In this document: positions 48,945-58,039 of the stretch, piece after piece
How the letters are laid out: each line of letters starts with the position of its first letter
How positions within the stretch are numbered: the stretch's first letter is position 1
Virus record (IMG/VR): IMGVR_UViG_3300009159_000053
Coordinates: 1 to 64,000 of that record
Reading direction: 5' to 3' (one strand)
Length of the DNA stretch: 64,000 nt
From: a virus
The notes under the pieces: generated by a model
Told to the model about the DNA's origin: nothing
The model's database searches: none
What the model saw: only the letters and a program-made list of their open reading frames with translations
Program-made: the position numbers and the translations under genes

Positions 48945-50321
48945 TTAATCCTTTATTTCTGGAGGGTCGTAGAATCTATGACAACTAATTTGTACGTTAG
49001 AAATAATAGGAACCATTCTGTCATTAAATACAGTGTGATTTATATTTATGGAACCTATTCTTACCAAGTACCTAAGTCCATCACCTAAATGAAGTTCTAC
49101 TTGAGCACCCGTTAAGTAACCTCTATCTGCAGTTTTATCATTTAGACTAGATGTATAAGTTGCGTTTGGTCCATTTATTGTTCTAAACAAATATTCTAAA
49201 TCATACATAGTACCTTTTTTATAAATCATTTTTAAATCTTCTAGTTTATTAAAGTTTCCTGGATAAGGATTCTCTGCACCAGTTATAAATCCATTAGAAT
49301 CTAGATAAGTCATGTCGCCAATTCTATTTAATAACAAAGTAAAATCTACAGTGCTTTGATTTAATCCAGCACCTACAGGAGTTATACCCCCATCAGCACC
49401 GCTCTGTACAACTTCTGGGTTAAATCCTTCGGCAATTCCCCACCCCATACTTACCTCTGTTGGATTGTATAGAAATTTAAATCCATACATTTTAGGATCA
49501 ATTGATGAGTCAGTTTTTTTATTATAAAACTGTGTATTATCTATACGACTACGAGACATTTGAATAGTTCCCTTAGCGGCAGGCGCTGACTCAAGTACTG
49601 TTCCAGTAATTGGGTCGTATTTAATTGGGGTATACATATTTTTTGCATCTGTGTAATTGCCTGCATCTGAAATTCCCCTAAAAGTATTTTCACTTTGAGG
49701 ACCCTTACTTCTAAAATATGCGGATCTAACCATTGGTGCGTTGTAGGTATAGAAAGGTGTTGGAGGTGTTGTAGTTGGTGGAGGGTCTTCTGTAGCACCT
49801 TTTATTGGTTTTTCTACAGATTTCTTTCCACTTGGCTTTTTTGTTTTTGGATTAATCACAGGTTTTCTTGCATCAAATTCTTTTTTTGCAGCAGCCTGAG
49901 AAGAAGATATTAATTGATTTTGAATAGATTTCTTTAAAGTTTCAGCCGTATTTATTCTAGTTGTAAGAACAGCGATTGCTGAATTCATTGCATTTATATT
50001 ACCTATAGCCGTATTTAAGTTTGCTTGTTCCCCCGCAGAGTATGGAGGCGGTGCATAAGCGGTGTAAAGGTTTCTTAAGGTAGTTTCTAATCCAGCCAAC
50101 TCTACATACCTTGCTTTTTTTGCAGTTGTTAGTACGTCAAACTCAAAGACCGCTGCTTGTAATGCCTTCTGTTGTTTTGCTTTTTCAGCCTTAATGTTCT
50201 TTTCTTCATTAACTCGTTGCTGTTCGTTTTGTACGTTAGAAATAATTTGGGCTGTAGTTAAACTAACAGATCCTGGTCTAGCATATTTATTAGGGCCACT
50301 TGTTATTAATCTACCAGCCAT
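48945..50321 (-). CDS. Tail/baseplate protein with long coiled coil
   Basis: 458 residues. A charged helical region (about 30-160), a Pro/Lys-rich linker (KPSGKKSVEKPIKG) and a beta-rich C-terminus (VDFTLLLNRIGDMTYLDSN; LGDGLRYLVRIGSININH). By order, between tape measure and LysM protein, it should be a tube-initiator or inner baseplate protein. No exact family recognised. Confidence 0.65.
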   Translation of the reverse strand: MAGRLITSGPNKYARPGSVSLTTAQIISNVQNEQQRVNEEKNIKAEKAKQQKALQAAVFEFDVLTTAKKARYVELAGLETTLRNLYTAYAPPPYSAGEQANLNTAIGNINAMNSAIAVLTTRINTAETLKKSIQNQLISSSQAAAKKEFDARKPVINPKTKKPSGKKSVEKPIKGATEDPPPTTTPPTPFYTYNAPMVRSAYFRSKGPQSENTFRGISDAGNYTDAKNMYTPIKYDPITGTVLESAPAAKGTIQMSRSRIDNTQFYNKKTDSSIDPKMYGFKFLYNPTEVSMGWGIAEGFNPEVVQSGADGGITPVGAGLNQSTVDFTLLLNRIGDMTYLDSNGFITGAENPYPGNFNKLEDLKMIYKKGTMYDLEYLFRTINGPNATYTSSLNDKTADRGYLTGAQVELHLGDGLRYLVRIGSININHTVFNDRMVPIISNVQISCHRFYDPPEIKD

Positions 50322-52360
50322 TATTTACTCCCCATCGCTTGAAGATCTTTATCATTTAATAGTATTTCTTTTATTTTTTTGGCTAGAGAGTTAGCCTCTG
50401 CTATTGATGCATTGGCTAAATTTACATTTACATTTACGGTGTTTGTTCCAACACTTGCGGTAGATACTCCTGAAGTATGTTGCAAATACTTTCCACTAGT
50501 ATAGGTAGTCCATGGATTAAAGTTTGTTCCACCTTTAGAAATATCATAAGCAATTTTTGCATTTATAGTTGGATCTTTAAGACTTTCAGGTCCTGTGTAA
50601 CCTATGGATTTATATTTCTTTAGATAAGCCTCATTACGTTTTACGCCCATATTAGGATTACGAGGATCATTGTTCTCCATATTAATTTGAAATAATCCGT
50701 AAGACTTATCAAGACCTGTTGGATTGTATGCGTTTGCTCTTCCACCAGATTCAGCCTTTACAATTCCGTAGGCTGTATTTAAGGATGCTCCGCTAAACCC
50801 AGCATTTTGTAGAGTTTGTACTAAACCAGGATCCATTCCAGCCGCCATCTGTGTTCCTGTTTGAGATGTTTGGACTGCGTTAGCAGGAGTTCCAAACATA
50901 CTTGCTAATGCTTTAGTACCTAAATAACCAAGGCCAGATAAAATTCCCCCACCAATTGCTCCAGGAACTGCGCCAATTCCACCAAAGAATGCTCCACCAA
51001 TTCCACCAGCCGCAGCACCTATGCCAACTGTGCTTAAAAATCCCTGACCAGTTGCTGCACCAACAGCGCCACCAAGCACTGGTACTGCTCTTCCTAACCC
51101 TGTCATACCAACCTTAGCAGCAGTTGCAGCGCCACCAGATGCAAGCACACTCGTCGCACCCTTTGCAGCCATTGCAGCCATTGCTTTCCTTGCGCCAGCG
51201 GCTATTGCAACTGTGGATACACCCGCAGCAATTCCTCCAGCAACTCCACTGACAACTGACCCGCCAGGTGTATTAGAGAATCCTTGAACAAATCCTTTTG
51301 CTTTAAAGAACCCATCAGGCAATCTTTCTAACTGTGCATTTAATGCGGCCGCTGCAGTTGCTGCATTATTAAACCCAGCAATCATTGGCTCTGTACCCCG
51401 CTCCATCAATGACGTCATTGATGTAGCAATTTTCATTTGTGCATTTAATGGGTTATCAGGATTAAAGGGTGCATTTTCTAAATCAATATTTCTTTTACCT
51501 GCAGCCATGTCTGTGAGCAGGGTTCCAAACATTTCTTGTTGTGATTGAGAAAATCCTAGAGCCTTTAAAGATTGTCCTGCAAAACCCTCACGCAAAGCCA
51601 CCGACATTTGTTCAGCAGTTACTTTTCTACCTTGCGTCATTCTGTCAAAGAGTTGTTTAGCAATGTCTCCAGTAGATCTGGCTTTTCCAGTTTTTGGATC
51701 AAAAGTACTAATACCATATTGATAAAGATTTCCACCCATTGCACCAGTGTGCAAACCACCTATAGCCTGAGCAGCAGTAGCATTTGGCATACCTAAGTAA
51801 CGTGCAGCGCCACCAACTTCTTGCATTGCTCTAGTAAAGTCTGCAGTTCCTGGCATGTAATTATATCCTTGGACAAGCATTGCAGCGGCTGCGGCATCTT
51901 CACCAGGACCTGTAATTCCTCCACCCAAAGCACCAAAGGTGGCCCGTGCTAATCCAGCACGATTCATGGCTCCAGCACTACGAAGTGATGCGGTGTAAAA
52001 ACCAGATGCACGAGCAATAGTTGTTCCAAGATCTGGAATTGCATCGTACATTCCGCCAGCAACACCTAAACCAAACTGAACTCCACCAACTGCAGCAGCA
52101 CCTTTTTTAGTGTATAGCCATGGCATCATTCCGCCTTGGCTATTACCTGTTCCATTACTAAACTGAGCGTTGTTACTTCCTAAACCTAAACTAGATCCTT
52201 GGCCAACACTTGGAGTTAAGATTGAAGTTACAGATTTTAAAGTGGTACCAGCAAGTCCACTTAATCTTTTTAATGCCGACTCTATAGAACTTAATTTTTT
52301 TACAGTATTATCTAGACCTGCATTAAGCCCAGATACTTGGGAGATAGGGTCTTTAGCCAC
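50321..52360 (-). CDS. Tape measure protein with C-terminal lytic transglycosylase
   Basis: 679 residues, GTG start at 52360. A helical N-terminus, a Gly/Ala-rich hydrophobic middle (about 365-490, with repeated AAxGGxGGAF-like units), and an SLT domain at about 510-625 with KAESGGRANAYN and SYGLFQIN. It sets the tail length, roughly 100 nm by the usual 0.15 nm per residue, and its SLT domain opens the cell wall. It follows the frameshifted chaperone gene as in other tailed phages. Confidence 0.88.
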   Translation of the reverse strand: MAKDPISQVSGLNAGLDNTVKKLSSIESALKRLSGLAGTTLKSVTSILTPSVGQGSSLGLGSNNAQFSNGTGNSQGGMMPWLYTKKGAAAVGGVQFGLGVAGGMYDAIPDLGTTIARASGFYTASLRSAGAMNRAGLARATFGALGGGITGPGEDAAAAAMLVQGYNYMPGTADFTRAMQEVGGAARYLGMPNATAAQAIGGLHTGAMGGNLYQYGISTFDPKTGKARSTGDIAKQLFDRMTQGRKVTAEQMSVALREGFAGQSLKALGFSQSQQEMFGTLLTDMAAGKRNIDLENAPFNPDNPLNAQMKIATSMTSLMERGTEPMIAGFNNAATAAAALNAQLERLPDGFFKAKGFVQGFSNTPGGSVVSGVAGGIAAGVSTVAIAAGARKAMAAMAAKGATSVLASGGAATAAKVGMTGLGRAVPVLGGAVGAATGQGFLSTVGIGAAAGGIGGAFFGGIGAVPGAIGGGILSGLGYLGTKALASMFGTPANAVQTSQTGTQMAAGMDPGLVQTLQNAGFSGASLNTAYGIVKAESGGRANAYNPTGLDKSYGLFQINMENNDPRNPNMGVKRNEAYLKKYKSIGYTGPESLKDPTINAKIAYDISKGGTNFNPWTTYTSGKYLQHTSGVSTASVGTNTVNVNVNLANASIAEANSLAKKIKEILLNDKDLQAMGSK

Positions 52361-52520
52361 TTGTCATCCTTTCGTATCTAACTCGGGCAACCTCTAACCA
52401 GTTACTTCTCTCTCGTCGAGACATGTCCTTTATCTCTGAGAGAGACCAACTGTCGTACAACTCACTTATGGCAGACCATTCAGAGAACAATCTGACATAA
52501 CCAATTACATTAGAACTGAA
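52353..52520 (-). CDS. Frameshift extension of the tail-assembly chaperone
   Basis: A 55-codon frame continues +1 from the end of the 52510-53313 gene and stops inside the tape-measure start. It has no upstream start codon and is closed by a TAG at the level of the TTA GGA codons, so shifting must occur in the last six codons. TTT-C (52521-52518) allows tRNA-Phe to slip from TTT to TTC. The product (SNVIGYVRLFSEWSAISEL and onward) is a basic, helical GT-type extension. Confidence 0.65.
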   Translation of the reverse strand, partial: FSSNVIGYVRLFSEWSAISELYDSWSLSEIKDMSRRERSNWLEVARVRYERMTSG

Positions 52521-53313
52521 ATAAGGATCCTAAATTAATAGGAACCGTTACCTCACTTCCTGTGTCAGGATCAACAACTACCACATCCTCAAACTGAGGA
52601 CCTGGTGCTCTCTTGTTAATCTCGTCAATAATTTTTCTACGATCAATTACGCTAAGTGCAAGCACTTGGCTCTTGCTATATACAGGGTTCTCACCAATAC
52701 GGACAACGGTGTTCTCTAGAACAATTGTGCTTAGTTCTGCAGGTGTCTTCTCCATATTGTTAATCATTTCTCGCTGTACAACTCCATTAGGAAGTTTGAC
52801 TGTGTAGTCAATAGACTTTCCTTTAACAGTAAATACCCGCTCATTTATTGGGTCAGTAAGAAGTTTTACTTTAATATCTGTATTGACATCAACTTCTACA
52901 AGTTTATCTTCACCATCAACAAATATTGGGATCTTTATTTTGCTACCAAAGGTTGCTTTTAAAATTCCAAGAAGAATGGCATCTCTATCACCAACTAGTA
53001 GATCATCAAGGATCTTGTCTGTGGCTGGTTCATTACCAATCTTTACAGTTCCTAGTTGTAGAACTGTAAGAATTGCTTTACCTAAATTATTAGTCTTTGA
53101 AATTGTCTCTTCATCTTTACCGTTAAGTTCACGAACTTCTGCGGTTCTGATGACCTCCCCAGCGGCGTTTATATAGCCGCCAGGAAGTTCAACAGTAGTA
53201 TCTGAAGGAGATACAATTTCAGGCGTTCTTTCTTTTGGCGTTTCATTTATCGCCTTGTTTAACAGTTGATTTGCTAATGCGGGATTAACCGCTGCACTAA
53301 TTGTGTTCGTCAT
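52510..53313 (-). CDS. Tail-assembly chaperone (G-like)
   Basis: 267 residues, acidic. A disordered N-terminus (1-70), then a helical and beta mix (TDKILDDLLVGDRDAILLGILKATFG) as in phage tail chaperones; it ends FQF next to its stop. Position between tail tube and tape measure is the canonical one for the G/GT pair. A second frame downstream (52353-52520) is probably fused to it in a fraction of translations. Confidence 0.7.
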   Translation of the reverse strand: MTNTISAAVNPALANQLLNKAINETPKERTPEIVSPSDTTVELPGGYINAAGEVIRTAEVRELNGKDEETISKTNNLGKAILTVLQLGTVKIGNEPATDKILDDLLVGDRDAILLGILKATFGSKIKIPIFVDGEDKLVEVDVNTDIKVKLLTDPINERVFTVKGKSIDYTVKLPNGVVQREMINNMEKTPAELSTIVLENTVVRIGENPVYSKSQVLALSVIDRRKIIDEINKRAPGPQFEDVVVVDPDTGSEVTVPINLGSLFQF

Positions 53314-53336
53314 TGTTATCCTTTGTTAGATTATGC

Positions 53337-53960
53337 TTAGAACGCTGCTGCGTCTGTAGATAAGTTTGCTGCCCAGTTAACATTAAAGCCCTCATGGACT
53401 AGAGTCATCTGTTCAACAAGTAGAGCATTATCACCTGCGTTTAGATCTGAGTATGCCACAGCAGTTGGCCAGCAGTTGTAAACTTCAAAACGCATTGCTA
53501 CGTGGTCTGTTGCTGCTGGAGAGTTTTGAGCAGTCTCACCTGCTGATGGAACTGGATGAGATAAGACTTTAATCTCTAGATCGCAACGGAAGTTTTCATT
53601 CTTAGCACGGGTTGAACCCCCACCTTGAACTGTTGCGAATAGGTTACGCATCCATTCCCAGTTTTGATTTGTTCCAAGAATTACGCCACGTTGTAACGTA
53701 ATAGGAGCAAACGTAGTCTGTCCAGGAATCTGGTGAACGGTAGTGTTGTATCCACCTTCACGGTAAGGAATGGAGTCGGTTGTAACCGCCATTCCAGAGA
53801 TTGATGTAAAACCAAAAGTAACTGCATTAGCAAGATTGTTAGTTGCAGTACTAGTTGGTGCACCACCAACACTTGTCAATGGTTTAAACGTAACTAAAAA
53901 TCTAAAGTTACGTAACGGATCGGTAATTAAATTTGACCGATTATTAATGATTGTAGGCAT
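53337..53960 (-). CDS. Tail tube protein
   Basis: 207 residues with the T4 gp19-like pattern: NFRFLVTF, FTSISGMAVTTDSIPYREGG, and ITLQRGVILG. The C-terminal half has MRFEVYNCWPTAVAYSDLNAG. It polymerises as the inner tube, directly after the sheath in transcription, as usual for myoviruses. Confidence 0.9.
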   Translation of the reverse strand: MPTIINNRSNLITDPLRNFRFLVTFKPLTSVGGAPTSTATNNLANAVTFGFTSISGMAVTTDSIPYREGGYNTTVHQIPGQTTFAPITLQRGVILGTNQNWEWMRNLFATVQGGGSTRAKNENFRCDLEIKVLSHPVPSAGETAQNSPAATDHVAMRFEVYNCWPTAVAYSDLNAGDNALLVEQMTLVHEGFNVNWAANLSTDAAAF

Positions 53961-53981
53961 TTATTTATTATCTCCTTCGGG

Positions 53982-55493
53982 TTAGTTCAGCGTCTTTTGG
54001 CTGAGATCGATGACGATGAACTCTGCTGGATATTGAAGAGCAACACCAACTTGAATGTGAACTTCACCATTTGCAATATCTGCATCTGAGTTGTTCTCTG
54101 CATCGCACTTTACAAAGTAAGCCTGTGCTGGAGTTGCTCCACGCAGACCACCCTGATTGCGATACTCATTTAAGAATGATCCAAGATTTGTGTTTATACG
54201 TGCCCACAGTCTTTCATCATTGTTTTCAAATAATGCAAACTCTGTTAAGTTCTTTAGGTTCTTGCGGATGTAAATTAAAGAACGACGCATGTTCACATAC
54301 TTGTTTGCAGTTCCATCTTGCTTTAATGTACGAGCACCCATTACAGAAAGTCCAGCACCAGGGATTTGGCGAATTGGATTTACTGGGGATGTGCTTGCAT
54401 TCATTGTGTCTAACTCTGCAGAGGTAAATGACTTTTCTACAGAAACGATTCCTAGTACTGGAGTTGAGATACCAGCAGGAGCCTTGAATACGCCACGGCT
54501 TGCATCTGTTGATAGGTAAAGACCAACAACTGCGCCAGTAGGTTCAATCTTACGAAGTGCTCCAGAACTACGTCCTAGTGGATCAGAAATGAACACGTTA
54601 GGATAGTAGACAGCAGCATTGCTTGTATCTGCAAGAGAACCAGCAAAAGAAACAGCATTTGCAACTGTTAAATCTGGATCGGTTCCAATTACAACAAAGC
54701 CGTTACTGTCTTCTGCCCAAGATGTTGCAGCATCAAAGACTGAAACTGTTCCAGATGCTAATGCATTTGCAACAGGTAGGAATAGTACTAGTGGACGGTC
54801 TAGTGAGGTAAAGCGCTCAAATACTGACGAACCACCAGCCTTGTAGTTGGTGTAGTCAGTAGCAGCGGTTGCTGTGCCATTTGAACCACTTGTTAGTGGG
54901 TAGGTTGCTAGAGTAATAGATGCACCAGCATAACCACCAGCAACAGATACTGAGATGTTTGGTGAAATAATGTTAATTACTGTTGGAGCATAATCACTTG
55001 AAGCAGCGTCATTAAATACAATATTTGAATATTGTTCAAGAAGAATGTCATCAGAAATGTCGTTTGCTACACCTGACTCTTTGTAAAGAGTAAGTGTATA
55101 AGTGCTTGCAACGTCACCAGCAGTCAATACAACACGAAGGTTGTTACCATCTGTTCCAGCGTTCTTTGAAGTAACAGTCGCAGCAGTTGCACCGCCACCA
55201 TCTGTTAAGTTTCTAGAAGCAGCAACAGCGTTAGCCGCAAGCAGACGTTGAACATAAAGTTCACGTCCACCATTACTAAAGAATGAGCCAACTTGGAAGG
55301 TGGCTGGATAGGTTGCGTTGTAACCTCCGAAGTACTTGGTAAATTCATACCAAGAGTTAACAAGGGTTACTGTTTCTGGGCCTTGTGCAAAAGGTGCAAC
55401 AATTGCGCCAGCAGCATTTGCAGTAACTCCACTTGGGAGTACTGGTGGTAGTAGGCGTTCACTTATGTAAACACCTGGACGGCTATAAGCCAT
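53982..55493 (-). CDS. Tail sheath protein
   Basis: 503 residues. SRPGVYISERLLPP, VAPFAQGPETVTLVNSW and FSNGGRELYVQRL at the N-terminus and GARTLKQDGTANKYVNMRRS with RINTNLGSFLNEYRNQGGL near the C-terminus are hallmarks of contractile sheath proteins. It defines the phage as a myovirus. Confidence 0.95.
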   Translation of the reverse strand: MAYSRPGVYISERLLPPVLPSGVTANAAGAIVAPFAQGPETVTLVNSWYEFTKYFGGYNATYPATFQVGSFFSNGGRELYVQRLLAANAVAASRNLTDGGGATAATVTSKNAGTDGNNLRVVLTAGDVASTYTLTLYKESGVANDISDDILLEQYSNIVFNDAASSDYAPTVINIISPNISVSVAGGYAGASITLATYPLTSGSNGTATAATDYTNYKAGGSSVFERFTSLDRPLVLFLPVANALASGTVSVFDAATSWAEDSNGFVVIGTDPDLTVANAVSFAGSLADTSNAAVYYPNVFISDPLGRSSGALRKIEPTGAVVGLYLSTDASRGVFKAPAGISTPVLGIVSVEKSFTSAELDTMNASTSPVNPIRQIPGAGLSVMGARTLKQDGTANKYVNMRRSLIYIRKNLKNLTEFALFENNDERLWARINTNLGSFLNEYRNQGGLRGATPAQAYFVKCDAENNSDADIANGEVHIQVGVALQYPAEFIVIDLSQKTLN

Positions 55494-55524
55494 TTTTTCT
55501 CCTAACTAGTTTGGGGGAGGGACC

Positions 55525-56424
55525 TTATGGTGCCGATTGAGTGTACGTATCGATGGTAGTGAACTGAGAGCGACCAAGGGTCTGACTTCCAGTTGTACCT
55601 GTGACGTTTAGTTGCAACACTTTGTACATCTTATTGAATGTTTCAGCCGCAATCTCAGATGAGACACGGACTGTTATTGCATTTACAAATAGTCTTTTTC
55701 CTTGTTCTGTAATATCTCTCTTAGAAATATCAAGAACATCCAAACGACGAGTTGTTCCAAACACAGTATTTGGTCCTGTATCTAAAACAGCAAATCGTAA
55801 TGGAATCTTTGAGTAAAGAAGTTGTGCCAAAATTTGACGGTCATGTCTTGGTTGGCGAGAAAAAGAAGTTATTTGATAATCAATGTTTACTGGAATTGGA
55901 TAGTTTATATCCCAGTTATGCTCATCAGTATCCCAAGCAGTATTTGTACCAATGACTGATGGGTTAGTTAAATAGGCTGGCTTTACTCTACCTCTCATGG
56001 CACGAGAAAAGTCTTCAGAGATATCAATCATATCAATAGTTATATAAGGATAAGACTGCGCTCTGATTTCCTGATCGGGTTGTCCAAACCATACTCCTAC
56101 TTTTCTAGTAGTTCCTGGAGTAGCAGTGCCACCTGAAGCAACTCTTGCAATGTTTGCATTTGTTTTTGCATATTTAAATGTAGTAGAAGTTGGAATTAAC
56201 GTAATGTTGTAGGTGCCATTAAAGGGCGTTGAAGCACCAGCAATTGTAACTGTGTCTCCAACTTCAAAGCCGTGCTCTGTAGATGTAGTTATTGTAACTA
56301 CATTGGTAGTAAGCGCTTTGTGTGTAATAGTTTTTGCCGTTGCAGATGCAGCCTGTTGATCAGTAACGGTCATCTCCTTTAAGAGATTTCTTAGTGCTTC
56401 ATCTTCATCTAATAAGAATGTCAT
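55525..56424 (-). CDS. Tail completion / sheath-terminator-like protein
   Basis: 299 residues. A wrapper module near the N-terminus (TEHGFEVGDTVTIAG, PFNGTYNITLIP; about 45-100) interrupts a protein whose rest (YPYITIDMIDISEDFSR, RLFVNAITVRVSSEI) resembles tail-completion proteins found before the sheath. The module is shared with the fibre protein at 42201-44411. Overlaps the next gene by four bases. Confidence 0.6.
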   Translation of the reverse strand: MTFLLDEDEALRNLLKEMTVTDQQAASATAKTITHKALTTNVVTITTSTEHGFEVGDTVTIAGASTPFNGTYNITLIPTSTTFKYAKTNANIARVASGGTATPGTTRKVGVWFGQPDQEIRAQSYPYITIDMIDISEDFSRAMRGRVKPAYLTNPSVIGTNTAWDTDEHNWDINYPIPVNIDYQITSFSRQPRHDRQILAQLLYSKIPLRFAVLDTGPNTVFGTTRRLDVLDISKRDITEQGKRLFVNAITVRVSSEIAAETFNKMYKVLQLNVTGTTGSQTLGRSQFTTIDTYTQSAP

Positions 56425-56741
56425 AGGTGACCATCCAGATGTCTCATAGCACGATTAACTAAAAACTTTTCAGCCTCAGTCTGTCTGTTATTAAATCTAC
56501 GTATAGCAGCAGTTGGCTGTGTATCTGGGGTTCCGTATTCAAGATCTAGGATCTGAACTTTATGGGCTGGGTTTCCATGAACTGTAAAGGATCCATTATC
56601 ATGGCGAACATGCAGGTGCTTAACAATCTTTTCTGGCCAACCAGAAGCACGGGCCTCTGAACGCAAGTGAGCGCCCATGAAGCGTGTAGTTTCTACACTG
56701 GCTTTAGTTAGGGATTCTTTGGCTCTCTTTAGGTAGGTCAC
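56421..56741 (-). CDS. Neck protein-like (106 aa)
   Basis: Basic, with HDNGSFTVHGNPAHKVQILDLEYGTPDTQP in the middle, an arrangement seen in gp10-type neck or head-tail joining proteins. It lies just before the tail completion gene, which supports a neck role. Confidence 0.5.
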   Translation of the reverse strand: MTYLKRAKESLTKASVETTRFMGAHLRSEARASGWPEKIVKHLHVRHDNGSFTVHGNPAHKVQILDLEYGTPDTQPTAAIRRFNNRQTEAEKFLVNRAMRHLDGHL

Positions 56742-56944
56742 TTCTTCTTCTTCGCTTTCGCCTTCGCTTTTGCGCCAACGTACACAGCACCAGCAAGATA
56801 GGCTGCGGTTGTACCTGCAAGAATCGATGCGATAGCGGGACGTTTTTCTTTAGGGCGGAATCCAAACACACCCCGAATAAACTCTTCACGTTCGCCTTGA
56901 TTATTCATCTCAGCGACCTGTTCGTACCAAGGCTTATAAGCCAT
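56738..56944 (-). CDS. Small protein with a hydrophobic segment and lysine tail (68 aa)
   Basis: ATG 56944 with AAAGGGG upstream. A hydrophobic Ala/Gly-rich segment (about 36-58) is followed by a tail of Lys-Ala repeats. A membrane anchor or DNA contact is possible. First gene after the terminator at 57024-57046. Confidence 0.55.
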   Translation of the reverse strand: MAYKPWYEQVAEMNNQGEREEFIRGVFGFRPKEKRPAIASILAGTTAAYLAGAVYVGAKAKAKAKKKK

Positions 56945-57023
56945 AATAAATAACCCCTTTATCGCAACCTGTGGGACAGTAGTCAGGCACCGCAGCGGTG
57001 TTCTGATATAGCAATGATAAATG

Positions 57024-57046
57024 AAAAAGCCACCCGTAGGTGGCTT
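57024..57046 (-). terminator. Rho-independent terminator
   Basis: On the minus strand AAGCCACC and GGTGGCTT form a perfect 8-bp stem around TACG, followed by TTTCATTTATC. It ends the transcript of the lysine-rich block (57052-58733) and separates it from the neck/tail genes. Confidence 0.8.
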
Positions 57047-57051
57047 AGTCA

Positions 57052-57297
57052 TTACTTCTTTTTCTTTTCTCGCTTGTCTTCAGCCTTCTCGCCTTTTTTA
57101 CCTTCTTTGGCTTCGTGCTTCTTAGATGCGGATTTAATCTTCTTTATATTAGCAACATCCATCTTGCGGTCATCCTCTTGGGACTTAGGCTTGCGATGCT
57201 TCTTATCCATCTTTTCAAACTTGGCCTTCTCTTCTTTATCCAATCCCTTTGTGGTCTTGGCATCCTGCTTCTTGTCAGAGGCCTTGGTGTACTTCAT
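57052..57297 (-). CDS. Lysine-rich protein (81 aa)
   Basis: About one residue in three is lysine (MKYTKASDKKQDAKTTKG; EKAEDKREKKKK), with many Asp/Glu, so it is probably disordered and binds nucleic acid. First in position before the terminator, overlapping the next gene by one base. No family recognised. Confidence 0.6.
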   Translation of the reverse strand: MKYTKASDKKQDAKTTKGLDKEEKAKFEKMDKKHRKPKSQEDDRKMDVANIKKIKSASKKHEAKEGKKGEKAEDKREKKKK

Positions 57298-57416
57298 TAG
57301 ACGATCTTCTTTTTCTTCTTCTTCTTTAGCGCTTTAAAATCTGCGCCAGTAATTTTATCAGCAGGCTTTGCAGCGTTAGCAATCTTCATCTGCTTAGGGC
57401 TTAGTGACTTCTTCAT
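57297..57416 (-). CDS. Lysine-rich microprotein (39 aa)
   Basis: ATG 57416; the stop overlaps the next start as TAATG. Helical middle (SPKQMKIANAAKPADKITG) and a run of eight basic residues at the end. Member of the basic-protein block. Confidence 0.55.
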   Translation of the reverse strand: MKKSLSPKQMKIANAAKPADKITGADFKALKKKKKKKIV

Positions 57417-57481
57417 TACTTACCCTTCTGGCAAGTGGAACACTTGCACTTGCAGTTCTTCATTGTGCACTTAAGAGCCAT
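57416..57481 (-). CDS. Cysteine-rich 21-aa peptide
   Basis: ATG 57481 to a TAA overlapping the next start. The whole product has five cysteines (CTMKNCKCKCSTC), enough for a metal cluster. It is very short, but its overlaps on both sides fit the TAATG chain of this block. Confidence 0.45.
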   Translation of the reverse strand: MALKCTMKNCKCKCSTCQKGK

Positions 57482-57600
57482 TATTTTTTGTCCTTCTTTT
57501 TCTTGTCTGTCTTCTTCTTAGCATACTTCTTATTAGCAGCGGCTAGAGTCTTCATGCCGTGCTTATCTTTTGGCTTCATACAGCCACAGGTGCTACACAT
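57481..57600 (-). CDS. Cysteine/lysine microprotein (39 aa)
   Basis: Begins MCSTCGCMKPKDKHG: three cysteines in the first seven residues, then an Ala/Lys helix and a Lys-rich end. It is the same idea as the 21-aa peptide. Overlaps it as TAATG. Confidence 0.55.
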   Translation of the reverse strand: MCSTCGCMKPKDKHGMKTLAAANKKYAKKKTDKKKKDKK

Positions 57601-57602
57601 AT

Positions 57603-57779
57603 TTATTTACCTTTCGTCTTAGTCTTCTTAGCCTTTTTAGCAACTGCTGCATTATCGACTAAGTTTGGGTAGGGGCGTCCTGCTGCCTTGGCTCTCGCCT
57701 TAGCCGCAGACTTCTGAGATGGTGTTAACTTCTTATCTTTACCTGAAGGATCTTTTGTATTCCAAAATGCTTTTGCCAT
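57603..57779 (-). CDS. Basic protein (58 aa)
   Basis: ATG 57779 is chosen (an upstream start overlaps the next gene). KDPSGKDKKLTPSQKSAAKARAK and a KKAKKTKTKGK tail. Probably a small nucleic-acid-binding protein of the same block. Confidence 0.55.
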   Translation of the reverse strand: MAKAFWNTKDPSGKDKKLTPSQKSAAKARAKAAGRPYPNLVDNAAVAKKAKKTKTKGK

Positions 57780-58039
57780 TAACAATCCCACTTTCTTAAT
57801 GCTAGTGCCTTACGAGTTGGCTTGCCATTCTTTTCCATTGGTCCCTTGACCCCACCCATTCTTGCACAAAATGATTTACGACGTGCTGCTTTTTTAGGAG
57901 ACTTCTTTGCCTCTTTTGCCGATACTGGAGGTTTTAATGTTCCGCCAGTTTCACGCTTATAGGATGCACGACCCTTTGCATTTAATCCACCCTCTGGATT
58001 CTTACCTTCCTTGCGTTGCCATGCTGCTGTCTTTGCCAT
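57779..58039 (-). CDS. DUF6321-like basic protein (86 aa)
   Basis: AWQRKEGKNPEGGLNAKGRAS, FCARMGGVKGP and the ending RKWDC form a pattern I recall in many phages and cyanophages under a DUF number. Several basic clusters and two cysteines. Role unknown, likely virion or DNA-associated. Confidence 0.65.
   Translation of the reverse strand: MAKTAAWQRKEGKNPEGGLNAKGRASYKRETGGTLKPPVSAKEAKKSPKKAARRKSFCARMGGVKGPMEKNGKPTRKALALRKWDC

Noticed and set aside
56704-56889. 61-codon minus-strand frame between neck genes
   Set aside because: It lies in a different frame across two better genes (56421-56741 and 56738-56944) and has shadow-like composition.
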